Assembly: GCA_020744225.1 (NCBI GenBank)
Contig: JAGMWG010000014.1
Location: 992,001-1,056,000 of the forward strand
Length of the DNA: 64,000 nucleotides
Reading direction: 5' to 3'
DNA from: Paraphoma chrysanthemicola
Taxonomy: Eukaryota; Ascomycota; Dothideomycetes; Pleosporales; Phaeosphaeriaceae
Below the pieces are notes generated by a model. The model ran no database searches and had not been told where the DNA came from. It saw only the letters and a program-made list of their open reading frames with translations. Positions 13,901-23,951 of this stretch are shown piece by piece (positions within the stretch are counted from its first letter, which is position 1; each line of letters opens with the position of its first letter). A program made the position numbers and the translations under genes.

Positions 13901-14113
13901 TGCTGTGCATGCGATCGCGCTGTTACAGACCTTCCCGATTACACTTCATCTTGAGTCTGCGACATTCTAACATGGCATCAGACTTCTGTCCTTGGCACAT
14001 CGGATCGGGGATATTCATTCACCTTCACAACTGTAGCACGGCCGTTGCTTCCGTGGCCTCTTCCGAGGATTTGATGCCCGATCAGTGCGTTCATCCTCGC
14101 GCATACGATCCAT
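10967..14113 (-). CDS. Zn2Cys6 fungal-specific transcription factor
   Basis: Many short exons. The first five (14113-14023, 13966-13931, 13873-13789, 13748-13316, 13268-13030) are in phase; the rest run to the stop at 10967. The binuclear zinc cluster is assembled over two introns: C-EE-C-RRLKMK-C-NREVP-C-SN-C-VRRNRARL-C, matching C-x2-C-x6-C-x5-C-x2-C-x8-C. The middle carries the fungal_trans domain (PF04082): ESYYRYCAWHHDAAP, NNAWPLWGLVMRLAQA, MGMHRDGSRWNLP, VFWECNAADIFQAH, SRPCAINPDHCDTQFP, INLHRPYYARALYG. The arginine-rich tail ends LVRNNLLPLIC. Junctions near 12.6-12.7 kb and 11.87 kb have more than one legal splice solution. The start at 14113 is the first in-frame ATG before the zinc cluster. 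A nuclear DNA-binding role is expected; its targets are unknown. Confidence 0.87.
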
Positions 14114-15483
14114 GTCAACGTCTGAACGGGGATTTCCTCGATCGGACCGGAGGTGTGTAGGTGGAGGAGTCCAAGAACGTTCAGAGGGTGCATCGGCCGG
14201 TTGCCATGTCGGCGATATCTTTCTCCGATTCACGCTAGGTCATAAATAAGTCAGGATTGCAGCCAAAATACGTCCGGACCGCGGAAAACACAAATGAGTC
14301 CAAGCAATCAAAGGCGCACATACATATTATGTCATTCTAAGCTTTCCACGCGCGAAGTTCGCCTGCGGTATTTTCCCACCGAACCACATTCTCTACAATT
14401 TCGTATTTCTCAGTTGTCTACCCTGTGGCGAGATGTCGTTCCTGTACCACATCTTAGCGGCGCATCCAAAGTGCGTCGGCCTAGCCAGGCTTCGAATAAG
14501 GCCATCGTATTCTATAAACATAAATGCCTTGCTGATCCAGACGGTCATAGGATGCAGCTCCCTCGCATTTGGTTGAGAGTTCGTGTGTTGAAGTCGCTGG
14601 AGTAGTGTTCTTCCTCGGTTACCTCAACCGGGGATACCGAGCCGCCCTGATCAATCCTGGGCGAACATCCTCAAATCCAGAACCAGTTGCTGGACGGCAC
14701 CCATCGCAATGGAGGCGCATTGCTTTTTGGATCGGCCACTGCGAGCATGGAGACCTACGAACGCGTCCCCTGACACGGTCAAACCTTGCGTATCGCAGCA
14801 TACAAAAGTAGGTGTGGTGTTAGCGGCTCGCCTCGTGCCCGTCGGCAAGCCGGCAAACCTGGAAGCAGAACCGGAGGGACATTACAAGCGCAGCGCAGCA
14901 ACTACTGACTGTAGAATGAATGTTTGAGTACTCGAGGCAAGCACAAAGAACATGCGGATTGATCTCATAGCAAGGGTTTTATTCTCTGGATTGATTGCGC
15001 TGTGTCATAATTAACGCTGTACAGCCCTCAAGACCGTGATTTGACGACTTTATCGACTTGCAACATTACCGAGAGAGCGTCGCAAGATGTTCCAATACCT
15101 AGTTCGTGATGGATGAGTTAAGCAAGACCCCCCCGAAAGTGCACTTTTCGCTCGCGAATTACGTCATTGGTTACAAATGCGCTACACGTGAAGGCGGAGT
15201 AGCACAATTGGATTTGGATCGAGCTGCTGATCGCACCAATGAATACTAGTGCCATAGTGTTATGACGATCCTAAGGGCTACTCAATGCGACGATTAAGGT
15301 CGAGAACATCAAAACATAATTGTTTGTGACTAGTGCCTGGTTACCATAGTTTGGCGGAATCGTTTTAAAGAGTGAGCGACACATTTTGAATGCGTCACGA
15401 CGCCCTTACCACTCCTCGAATCGCAGCGACCTTCCCACAACGTATCAAATACGAGCAACCATCCCAAGAACCAACTCGAAAAT
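14114..15483. other. Intergenic region
   Basis: This separates the divergent Zn2Cys6 and NmrA-like genes. Short open frames here lack motifs. A run of C at 15127-15133 is the only low-complexity feature noticed. Confidence 0.4.
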
Positions 15484-16392
15484 ATGAGCGTCTCCACGAA
15501 GAAGCCGACAGTCCTGGTCCTTGGCTCGACGGGCCAGATTGGCAAACAGGTGGTCAAAGAGCTCGACAAATCCAACAATGTTACTCTTCGTCTGACTTCG
15601 CGGCGTCAAGAGGAAGTAGACCGACTGCGTGGAGAAGGCAAAGAGGCTGTTCATTTAGACTTGGATGATCCGAAAACTTTCGCTTTTGCTCTGGCCGGTG
15701 TAGATCGCGCCCTCCTGTTGACCGGCTACACCGTGGCGATGCTCACGCAAAGCAAGACTTTCATCGATGCCGCGAAGAAAGCCGGTGTACACCACCTCGT
15801 TCATGTCGGCATTTTTGGTGAATGGGACACCACTGACCCCCATTTTGCATGGCATCAGCTCATCGAAACCTACATCAAGGCAAGCGGTATCGCCTGGACG
15901 CACCTTCATCCCAACATGTTCATGGACAACCTGCTAGGCGCCACTTCTCCGAAGGGAAACTCACTCACGCTCTACTTTGGTGACCGTCGTGTAGGCTGGA
16001 TCGCGGCAAGCGATATCGCGTCGATGATAGCAGCAGTATTGCAGCAGGGACCTGAGAAGCACCACGGGCGTGACTACTGGCTTAGTACCGACGTGCTCAA
16101 CGGCTTCGAAGTTGCGGAGATTTTGAGCGACGCCACCGGTCGCAATATTACGTTTAAGCCTGGAACACCTGACGACTTCAAGGCGCTGGTCTCGGCGCCA
16201 GGTTCAAAGGCAGAGCCTTGGTATGCCGAAGGCGGTATTGATTTCATGAGGCAAGTCAGCGATGGACGCATGGGCTACATTGGGACTATTCGCGACGACA
16301 TTCCTTACGTGCTTGGAAGACCTGCTGTGACATTCCGAGAGTGGGCCAACACGCACAAGGAGGCGTTCATCAAACTTTTTGATTCAGCGTAG
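15484..16392 (+). CDS. NmrA-like NAD(P)-binding protein
   Basis: Single exon of 302 codons. The N-terminus VLVLGSTGQIGKQVVKEL is a Rossmann dinucleotide-binding loop (GxTGxIG, a variant of GxxGxxG) of the atypical short-chain dehydrogenase NmrA/HSCARG group. It is followed by LRLTSRRQEEVDRL, where arginines after strand 2 favour NADP. Further family features are the HLDLDDPKTFAFALAGVDRALLLTG segment (an acidic-strand and substrate-loop region) and the WTHLHPNMFMDNLL motif. NmrA-like proteins are redox sensors or oxidoreductases; the classical YxxxK catalytic pair is not evident, which favours a sensor role. It is convergent with the HET gene, 240 bases away. Confidence 0.88.
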   Translation: MSVSTKKPTVLVLGSTGQIGKQVVKELDKSNNVTLRLTSRRQEEVDRLRGEGKEAVHLDLDDPKTFAFALAGVDRALLLTGYTVAMLTQSKTFIDAAKKAGVHHLVHVGIFGEWDTTDPHFAWHQLIETYIKASGIAWTHLHPNMFMDNLLGATSPKGNSLTLYFGDRRVGWIAASDIASMIAAVLQQGPEKHHGRDYWLSTDVLNGFEVAEILSDATGRNITFKPGTPDDFKALVSAPGSKAEPWYAEGGIDFMRQVSDGRMGYIGTIRDDIPYVLGRPAVTFREWANTHKEAFIKLFDSA

Positions 16393-16631
16393 CCTACTAT
16401 TGTACATGGCACCAATAGACTAAAGCAATTGCCAGCTTGATACCAATCACTTGTACTATTTACCTTAGATACCGTAGCGCGTATAAGGGTGTCCGTGAAA
16501 GCAAGGTGTACAGATCAATATTAAGGCTGAGAGCCAAGGTCTGTTGCTAGCTGTGAATGATGGTGGTGCTATGGGAGGCGGAAAGCACGATTTCGTAAGA
16601 TTGTATAGCAAACATGTCCTTGAAACGAACT

Positions 16632-18530
16632 TCATTCCAGTATGAAGTTCCTTCTCTCGAATTTTACTCTGAACCTACCCATTGCGCTCGTGTCAACATA
16701 TGCTTCTCCTAATACATGATAGTGTTTTCCTATTTTGCGAAGAACCACCGGCGTTGTACATCCTAGGATTGCACAAATGAAATCGCCCTGCTTGACAGTA
16801 CCGGGAACAAGAGCTATACGATTAATCCACGCCGGTGGCGCGGCTTTCTTAGTGTATAGCGCTCTTTTGACTGCCTGACCTAGTCGAAATGAACAAACCA
16901 GCCGGGACTTTCCGCGGATCCACATTTCACGCAAACCAGTTACTTCTGGACCTTCTACTTGGCCCGGTTCACCTCTCAACAGCGTCTGCGTATCAAATGT
17001 TATATCCTCTCGACCAGCAAGGAGAGTGCGATTTGTAGCCAGGATGGAAAGCTGCATTTCAAGCGGGCGTTTTACTTTACCAGGTAGACTAAGCAGACCA
17101 AGATACAGGCATCTCAAGTAATGCTTTCGTTCTCGTTCAATGTTCGCCTCATCCCACCCGCCGCAGACGCCAAGATCATGTGATTCTCGCGAGATGGTTT
17201 CGCGGACCTTGCCAATTACGAAGCCTTTAACCTGCATCCTGTTGGTCTTGAAGGTGACAACAGCTTTCCTTGCAAATAAGGCTATCCTACTTTGTGGTCC
17301 AATGGCGCGGCACTGGTATGGTGTTGCCCAATAAGGACACCAAGATGGCATATCAAGCTGCCACTTTTCGCAACCTTGAGCACTTGGAGGCGTCTGGCGT
17401 CCTTTTATGACGATGATGTGCAGGCTCCTCGTCGATTTGATGATTGCTTGAGCTGAAACCCGAACAAGTTCGCTTATATCAGCATTATAATAGTCTGATA
17501 TCTCTTGCTTGATATTTCCCCCCAGCAGATTTAGAAAGGCGAAGATGTTGTCACGCCTTTCACGACATTTTCTATTCAGAAAGCAGTCCAGATACCGTGA
17601 ACAACTAATCTGATCTGAGTCCACTCGAAATACATCCACTTCGGAGTCGCCCCGGAACAAAGTACGTTCTGATTTGTTGTTCTCTGAACTGATCTGGATA
17701 GACGCTGACTTGTTACGAGGGAACGATTTTTCGAGTGCCGAATATGGCACCACGTCAGAGCCGCATTGGATGACAAGTGACTGGGCGGACATCAACTCTT
17801 GCACGATCCAAGCGCGAGTCCAGTAGTCGCGGTCCAACAGTTTCCTGATAGGGTCATCATCTTCAGTAACTGCCTCGTTGCTGATGCTACATATGATCAC
17901 CGTAGACAGCGGCAATAAATGTCCCTCATCTATCGCTTTCATGCTGGAGAATGCTGAGCTGCTGGTGTCATCTGGCGGCCCTAACCACGCAATGACCAGT
18001 TTTGCGAATTTGTAGATTCGATGCATCGACAACACCTGGGAGTTCTTCTCCTTTATGTCGTATTGGTTGATGCATATCGCGTCTACCCAGAGTGTCCTGT
18101 CAGAATCAGGACTTCGCAGGTAAGTGAGGGCTGTTGCTAGGTTCCGGGTGACATAGAAATCATGTCCGCAAAGAGCGATACAAGCTGGATTATGCTCCTC
18201 ACCCCAAACGTAGGAGAGTGCGTCGTAGGGTAACACTTTCCCAAGAGAAGCCCGCCCAAAACCTCCTATCTGTCTCAGATCGCATTTGATTTTGGCGGAC
18301 CCAGAACCAGGGTGGAGGACCAAGAGACGTGCTTCATTTGCTTCTAGGCGCCCCGTATAGATCCCCATAGACACTACTGGACGGTTCAGCTGCTCTAGTG
18401 TTGAATCATGCGCCGAGTCAATGATGGTTTCGGCATCCGGATTCTCCTGTCGGACACGCTTTGAATGCCGAACTTCATCCCAGCAGGGCCGTGTGTCGCC
18501 AGCATCGGTCCTATCGTGCTTTCTTTCCAT
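16632..18530 (-). CDS. HET-domain (heterokaryon incompatibility) protein
   Basis: Uninterrupted frame of 632 residues; the first ATG is at 18530. The HET domain (PF06985) begins near residue 100 with LPYDALSYVWG, continues with VTRNLATALTYLR and LWVDAICINQYDIKEKN, then QVLSMHRIYKFAKLVIAWLGP, the three conserved blocks of the domain. RDYWTRAWIVQELM is the usual following motif. HET proteins act in non-self recognition and trigger cell death on fusion of unlike hyphae. They form large families in filamentous ascomycetes, and most members have no tested role. No NACHT or WD40 repeat is attached. Confidence 0.93.
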   Translation of the reverse strand: MERKHDRTDAGDTRPCWDEVRHSKRVRQENPDAETIIDSAHDSTLEQLNRPVVSMGIYTGRLEANEARLLVLHPGSGSAKIKCDLRQIGGFGRASLGKVLPYDALSYVWGEEHNPACIALCGHDFYVTRNLATALTYLRSPDSDRTLWVDAICINQYDIKEKNSQVLSMHRIYKFAKLVIAWLGPPDDTSSSAFSSMKAIDEGHLLPLSTVIICSISNEAVTEDDDPIRKLLDRDYWTRAWIVQELMSAQSLVIQCGSDVVPYSALEKSFPRNKSASIQISSENNKSERTLFRGDSEVDVFRVDSDQISCSRYLDCFLNRKCRERRDNIFAFLNLLGGNIKQEISDYYNADISELVRVSAQAIIKSTRSLHIIVIKGRQTPPSAQGCEKWQLDMPSWCPYWATPYQCRAIGPQSRIALFARKAVVTFKTNRMQVKGFVIGKVRETISRESHDLGVCGGWDEANIERERKHYLRCLYLGLLSLPGKVKRPLEMQLSILATNRTLLAGREDITFDTQTLLRGEPGQVEGPEVTGLREMWIRGKSRLVCSFRLGQAVKRALYTKKAAPPAWINRIALVPGTVKQGDFICAILGCTTPVVLRKIGKHYHVLGEAYVDTSAMGRFRVKFERRNFILE

Positions 18531-19906
18531 GTGCAAATGGATTCAAAGCTTTAGTTGTGAAATTTTATGCAGCAGTGCTTGTAAGGCTCTAGGGCCGGGG
18601 GGGCGGTGGTGGAGAGAAAATGGGGAACGAGAACGACTAAAAGGCAATCCAGAGGCCGCAAAGCAACCAATTCATAAGTAATTGGATTCTCACCTCCAAG
18701 AATTGGCAAACATCTTAGCGCCTCAGTATGGCGGGTCATCCAAAATACCCATGTCACAAGGGTGTCCAGGAAGCAATTCTGATTGCACAAGCTCAAGGCA
18801 GCCTCGCTTTTCAACTTCGATGTTATCAGGCGTGCATAGCGCTGACCATTGAAACGGCCGCTCTACGCGCTCACTCAGCACAAAAAGTCCGGGATCAGAC
18901 CACTTGAATCTCAACATTTAATATAGGGTTAGTGCTTACCAACGCAGTCCCTTCTACCACTGTGATCAATGCGCCATCAATATTCGTATCATAGAGAAGG
19001 CTCAGCCTTGTAAGCAGCACATTGATGGATTAGTGATCTTGCGAGTGTTCAGTGTTCAGTAGCGAATACACGCTCCATGTTGCCAATCTCGTTATAGCCC
19101 GAGTCTGATCTTTTGAACTTTGAACGTAGCAGCTTCTAGAATTTTGGAAGATCTTTCAGTCTATGATGTTGATGAAATGCCAATCTCGTCTCTTTCAATG
19201 ACACAAAGCCGACTAGCGGTTGCGAAAGTTCCCGATGGTTAGGACTCAGCTAAGATCGATATGGTACGGTGTAAAATGCGCGGAGTTTCATACCATAGTT
19301 AACTGATCTTTGAGTTGGCCAAGTATCCTCGGATGAGGCTTACAGACTGCGAGTTCAGTTGCTCAGGTCCGTTCACAGCCGAGCAAACCAGTCATCGAGC
19401 TCGCTGTCTTACAGGTTGATTCGTGAGGCTCTTGGCTGTTTGATTTGCCAATACAACAGATATTGGGCGCTGAAGGAGTCCTGCGTCCTTTGTGACCTGT
19501 TGGTGGCACTGATAGCTCTTCAAGATTCCTGGTTTTACTTCATCACTTGCTCTACATTGAACGTCCTAGGACGTATCATCATCGCCAACAGGGCCTAAAT
19601 TGCGTCAGAGGATTGCGAAACAGACTGGTCACTGCCTAGGGGTTGGTTGACAAGGCTGGGTTCGCCATCGTCGCACATTTGCAGGAGACGCATTTCTTTA
19701 GAGACTTCAGTAGCGTAAAGCAGATGAGTACAGCATATCGCTGACACTTGATCATCTTGTGTTCCTTTCAGTGTGAGTGGCCTGTAGTATTGGATAAGTG
19801 TAGACAATAGTCCAGCGTCTTGGCGCCGGAAAGGTTGTGGCGCAGCCAATGTGCCTATGCCCACTTCCTCCACCTCAAGTGCGCATCTGCAACATCCAAC
19901 AACAGA
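18531..19906. other. Intergenic region at island edge
   Basis: A minus frame of 64 codons (18917-18723) is open, but no family or splice structure was recognised. A purine- and G-rich stretch lies at 18590-18640. This begins the gene-poor part of the window. Confidence 0.3.
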
Positions 19907-20804
19907 ATGTCGACATGGTCCCCAGGTCAAGCCTTAGCATCATCTGACCTGCATAGCGAAGTGGCTACTGCACTGCGTGATTTCTACAGCTTCCTAGCTC
20001 GACTCCCATGGCTTGAGCCATCCGACATTTTGGAGCCGCCTCCGCAAGGTTGGCCTAGCATCAATAGCGATAATTTCGCGCCGCTGCACAAGAGCAGCGC
20101 AGTAATTGACCTGCTTAAGCATATACCGTACCTTCGCATGGACGGGTCATTCGAGAGATACACCTTGGTCTGGTCGACTTATCCATGTGACTACCGGCGC
20201 GACTATTTCTAAAAAATACCGCCCGAGATTGATTGTTGGGAGATACCAGACACGAGCCAGCGCGAAAATAACTTTCCTGATTGGGTTGTGGCCCTTACGT
20301 ATGGGAAAGTACACGGGCAGTATATTATGCTCGACACTACAGATGGTATACACGAACTTCCTTTAGCCAAAGCTTACTTTCTCGGGTGATGTTTTCAGGA
20401 CTAATCAATTCTTGGTTCACGAATAGGCACCGCGTTGAGCTACTCGGTGCAGGCGCTTCACGATCCAGTCTATGAAGCCGACGACCCTCGCGCCTGGCGC
20501 AATGAGTGTGCAAACCCCGGCAGCATGGCGCGTCTCAGTGATATACTCAACGAGTGGAAGCATGATTATGAGCAGCTGAATTTGATAGGCCAGACCAATG
20601 GCAACGGGCCATTGCATGAAGAAAGTTCTGGCGACGCCTACAAGGTTCGGATAGACTTCTCACCCTTTTAATGGATGGCGCGATGACTGACCATCTCTTA
20701 AGAAAGTGCGGGCGCTGATGCTTGCCCATGGATGGCCTAATACGTTTGACCGAGAGAACTGTAGGAAAGCCATGCTAGAGCAGGACCAGGAGAGGTCGAA
20801 GTAA
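19907..20804 (+). CDS. Conserved fungal hypothetical protein, interrupted by in-frame TAA or a cryptic intron
   Basis: Exons 19907-20345, 20427-20644 and 20703-20804 total 759 nt (253 codons) in one phase. Blocks include PPPQGWPSINSDNFAPL, VIDLLKHIPYL, FPDWVVALTYGKVHGQYIML and the C-terminal LMLAHGWPNTFDRENCRKAM. This pattern is familiar from uncharacterised ascomycete proteins of about 250 residues; its function is unknown. Codon 102 (20210-20212) is TAA where CAA would continue the frame, a CpA-to-TpA type change. A 63-nt in-frame intron at 20187-20249 (gtgact to cag) would also remove the stop, but it would delete residues that read as part of the domain. Which is true cannot be settled from sequence. 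The start is the first ATG of the frame. Confidence 0.6.
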
Positions 20805-21043
20805 CAGTCTGGTGAGCCCGGGTTTGACAACTGGCGCAGAACACGACGACCCGCGATGTTAAAGATTGTTTTTTCTTGAATTGCTTTAATGTCGATCCCT
20901 ACTTCGACAATAGCTTCGGACTGTGAGTCGCAAAGTTGATGGTCCGCAGCATATGCAGTTTCAGAGTATTGGGAGCACGGCTCCACTTTTTAAGCGAGTC
21001 CACATCAACAGTCTACATATTGCAAAAAGTTCACCTTCTATTC

Positions 21044-21640
21044 ACATACGACCATAGGACGTTGAAAACAAGTTCACTTGTCCGATCAGCCAGATTTTTA
21101 GGTACTGCTTACGGGGTTTTTACTGCAGTTTACGGTAGTCAGGTTTTGTTTTTCTGAGGTTGAATCGGGCGCTTGCAACCTTCCACGAGCTCTGCTCGAT
21201 CCCGTCTACAGCTTTTAGCAGTCTTTGACGCGACAAGGGATCCTCAGCCATAGCTATGTTGGGGTCTGCTGTGCAGATGGCGCATAGGGGGCGCATGAGC
21301 GTGCGCCATACTTAGGTATCCTTCTCCTCCCTCCTCCTCCTCCTCCCCCTTCATACCTGCACATCAGCCCTTAGCAGATCGCTTATCACCTAATTTTACT
21401 GCTACGGCTACACTTGAATTTGGCTGTAATCGCGCATTAGAAAATAGGTTAGAAACAAGGCGCGCACTTGACGTTTGTTAGCGACCTGCAAGCGCGTGCA
21501 AAGGACTCATAAATCACAACCTCTCTCCCTACACGCAATAAAGTTAAGTCGCGTCTAATACCTTCGAGTGCGAGGTCTTATCGCTTATTTGTACAGCTAT
21601 AGACTAAGTAAGTGTCACAAATCTAAGAGATGCTCAGCCA
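21044..21640 (+). repeat. Degenerate repeat with 5S rRNA-derived head, copy 1
   Basis: Positions 21044-21092 match the 5' half of fungal 5S rRNA (acatacgaccatagg, then gaaaaca and gtccgatcagcc) with scattered changes. The body to about 21640 has a collinear, more mutated relative at about 30690-31260. Shared blocks are the 5S-like head, a cttttagcagtc block, a ctcagccat and gcgcatg block, and a tail with taatacc and tgtacagctata. Differences between copies are largely C/T and G/A, as expected after RIP. It is non-coding as far as can be seen; ends are approximate. Confidence 0.5.
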
Positions 21641-22542
21641 CTTAGACAGTTTGCTCCTTCTCTATAGATTAACTGCGATGTACAGTGCAGACGAGACCTG
21701 ATGCTAAGCGCTTGCCGTGGGCAGGAGCGCCATCAGGATAAAACCGCGCGTCTAGGGCCTACTCTCCTCTTTTCTTCTTCATCAACATTCATTATGGGTC
21801 AGTACAACTTCCATCATTCCTCTGATTTACCACTCCATTTGTCGCACGCTCAGCTTTCGTCCCCTTCGCATCCTCAAAGCCAATGCATCTCGATCGTTTG
21901 ACTACGTGCTAACATGTTGTAGGTAACATTACATCTAGGCATATTTCTTCCCCGGCGGTAAGGAGGGTAGCGCAGTAAGTTTCCACCTTCTCCTTCTGGT
22001 TTCATTGACCATGACTGACCTATGTTCCCACAGGCATGCGCGGGGCGGCCTGGCCGTCAGGCAACGCCCCATCAGGGTACCGAGAAGGGGTCTTCGCGGT
22101 GGTCAACAAGCCCGCCCCCGCCCCCCGCACGACGGCAGCCAATGGCTGCGGAGGCAGCTCATGATCATCTAGGAAGATGAGTTTCGGGCTGCCGTTCGTC
22201 GGTGGGGTGGTGTGGTTGTGGCCATGGTCGTGGCCAACGGATGGCCTGACTTTTGTATGTTTCCCATCACTTTTTCGCAGATATACTGATTATTGTGAAA
22301 GCAGTCAAGGCCTCCGGCGGCGCGACCATGCCAGACACCGACCCCTTCTCGGACCCCTGATCCGGTACCTGACGGCCAGGTACTCGGCCTCCGGCTTGCT
22401 GCGTTGCCTCCCCCGCCGGGTTGAGCATTAAAAAAAATAAAATAAAATAAAAAACAAAACGCAAAAGCCAAAACGCAAGCCGCACCACACAAGCCGCCCT
22501 CGCTTTCCTGCTCCTCAGGCGCCATGCCCACCTCCCCTCCAC
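21641..22542. other. Unassigned stretch with possible small spliced frame
   Basis: Positions 21794-22170 contain strong splice signals: an ATGG followed by gtcagt, a gtgctaac branch site with tgttgtag acceptor, then caGTAAGT and ttcccacag. The joined frame would be a basic peptide of about 64 residues with no known family, so it is not called as a gene. An A-rich run of taaaa units lies at about 22430-22460. Confidence 0.25.
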
Positions 22543-22815
22543 AGGCGCAGCACTCAAGCCACCCGCCGCACAACATCCAAGCTGCCGCACAACACTCAAG
22601 CTGCGCACAACACTGAAGCCGCCTGTCGCACAACATAAGCCGCCGCCGCGCAACACAAGCCGCCGCCGCGCAACACTCGAGCCGCCCGCCGCACAACACT
22701 CAAGCCACCCATCCCACAACACTGAGGCTGCCGCACAACACTCAGACTGCCGCACAACACTCAGGCTGCCGCACAACACTCATGCTGCCGCACATCACTC
22801 AGACTGCCGCACACA
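22543..22815 (+). repeat. Minisatellite with 19-bp unit
   Basis: Tandem, imperfect units of consensus ggctgccgcacaacactca. The right half (about 22725-22810) is the most regular. Units to the left vary in length and gain extra gccgcc triplets. A 19-bp unit shifts reading frame each copy, so overlapping open frames on both strands are by-products of composition. Confidence 0.8.
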
Positions 22816-23828
22816 GTGCGCTTCAACACGCAGCTGCGCACAAGATGAAGCTTCTTCCGCATGCTCGCCTCTTTTGCCTTTTCGATGCACACGTCGCAAA
22901 ACGCGCGCACGTACGCGCCGCAACAGACATACATGTTGCAACACAGACGTCTTCACTTCACGTCAAAAGCATCTTTTTCCACACGAGCCACGACTACATG
23001 GCGGTGGTCCACATGGATACCATTCAAGGAAGGGGATTTGGCTGGGTCGGAGGAGTGGTGTTCATGGCAGCGTACACGAAGAAGTTGCAGTTGTCTTGGA
23101 TGATGGTTTTGGTGGTGTTCATGCTGATGGCGAGAATGATGGCGCTGGAGGAGCATGCTGAGCGTATGTTGGTGGCCGGTTCAAGTTCTGGGTTGATGAT
23201 GTGCAATGTAACGGGCTTCTGTATATATCTATGGTTGCATGTATATATACAAGTACGAGTGCTTGCCGCGATCGCATACGTTTGTAGAACTCTGCCTCTG
23301 CGTTCCAAAGTCAAAAGGTGCATCGACTTCATTTGTATGTGTCTCGACTTGGGATCGCTGGCACGCTAATCCATGTTGGGCCTAACACCTTCACTCATTT
23401 CCCCGTTGTATATAGGCGCTCTCTTTCATAGCTCTGATACAACCATGATTCTTCCCATCAACTCTACCGCTCAACATGAAGCTTATTTTGTGCCTCACTA
23501 TTTGCAGATGTCATTCAAGCAATGGGAAGAAGGTCGTATTTAGTGATGCACTACAATAGCTACCTTCTTGAGTCCTACGACTCTGCGAGGAGCATACCAC
23601 AGTTGGCAAGAACAGTAGGTATCGTGCTAGATAGGGCTGTAGTACCTCAGTAATAGCGTGCGCGTCTTACGTCTATGTATAATGTATTATAGTACTCCTC
23701 GCACAACAATTGTAAAAGTTCAGATGGTGGCTAGTGCGGTCATCACCAAACACGAGCCCTTCGTATATGTAATCCTGGAGATCGTGGCTCAAGGCTGTCC
23801 TGGAGGCGGTAAGACTACTAAAAGACGG
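22816..23828. other. Unassigned stretch left of transposon
   Basis: Open frames of up to 195 codons run out of the minisatellite, but no family is recognised. A TATA-like gtatatag at 23408-23415 precedes a tiny frame (23476-23559) starting MKLILCLTIC, signal-peptide-like but only 27 codons. It may be the remnant of a secreted-protein gene. Confidence 0.3.
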
Positions 23829-23830
23829 TA

Positions 23831-23895
23831 ACGTGTTTTATAAGCGAGCGGCGCGTACAACCGAGCGGCGCACCCCACCAGCTTTGATCACCTCT
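23831..23895 (+). repeat. Left terminal inverted repeat of Pogo/Fot1 element
   Basis: 65 bp beginning acgtgttttataagcgagc, the exact reverse complement of the right TIR. It holds two direct cgagcggcgc motifs and just outside it a related cgagcgtacaac at 23897. Confidence 0.95.
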
Positions 23896-23951
23896 TCGAG
23901 CGTACAACTCAACCACAATAGATAGCAGTATATAGATAGTAATACGATAGA

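Noticed and set aside
22782..23369. 195-codon open frame out of the minisatellite
   Set aside because: It starts within tandem repeats, overlaps frames in other phases and has no motif or splice support.
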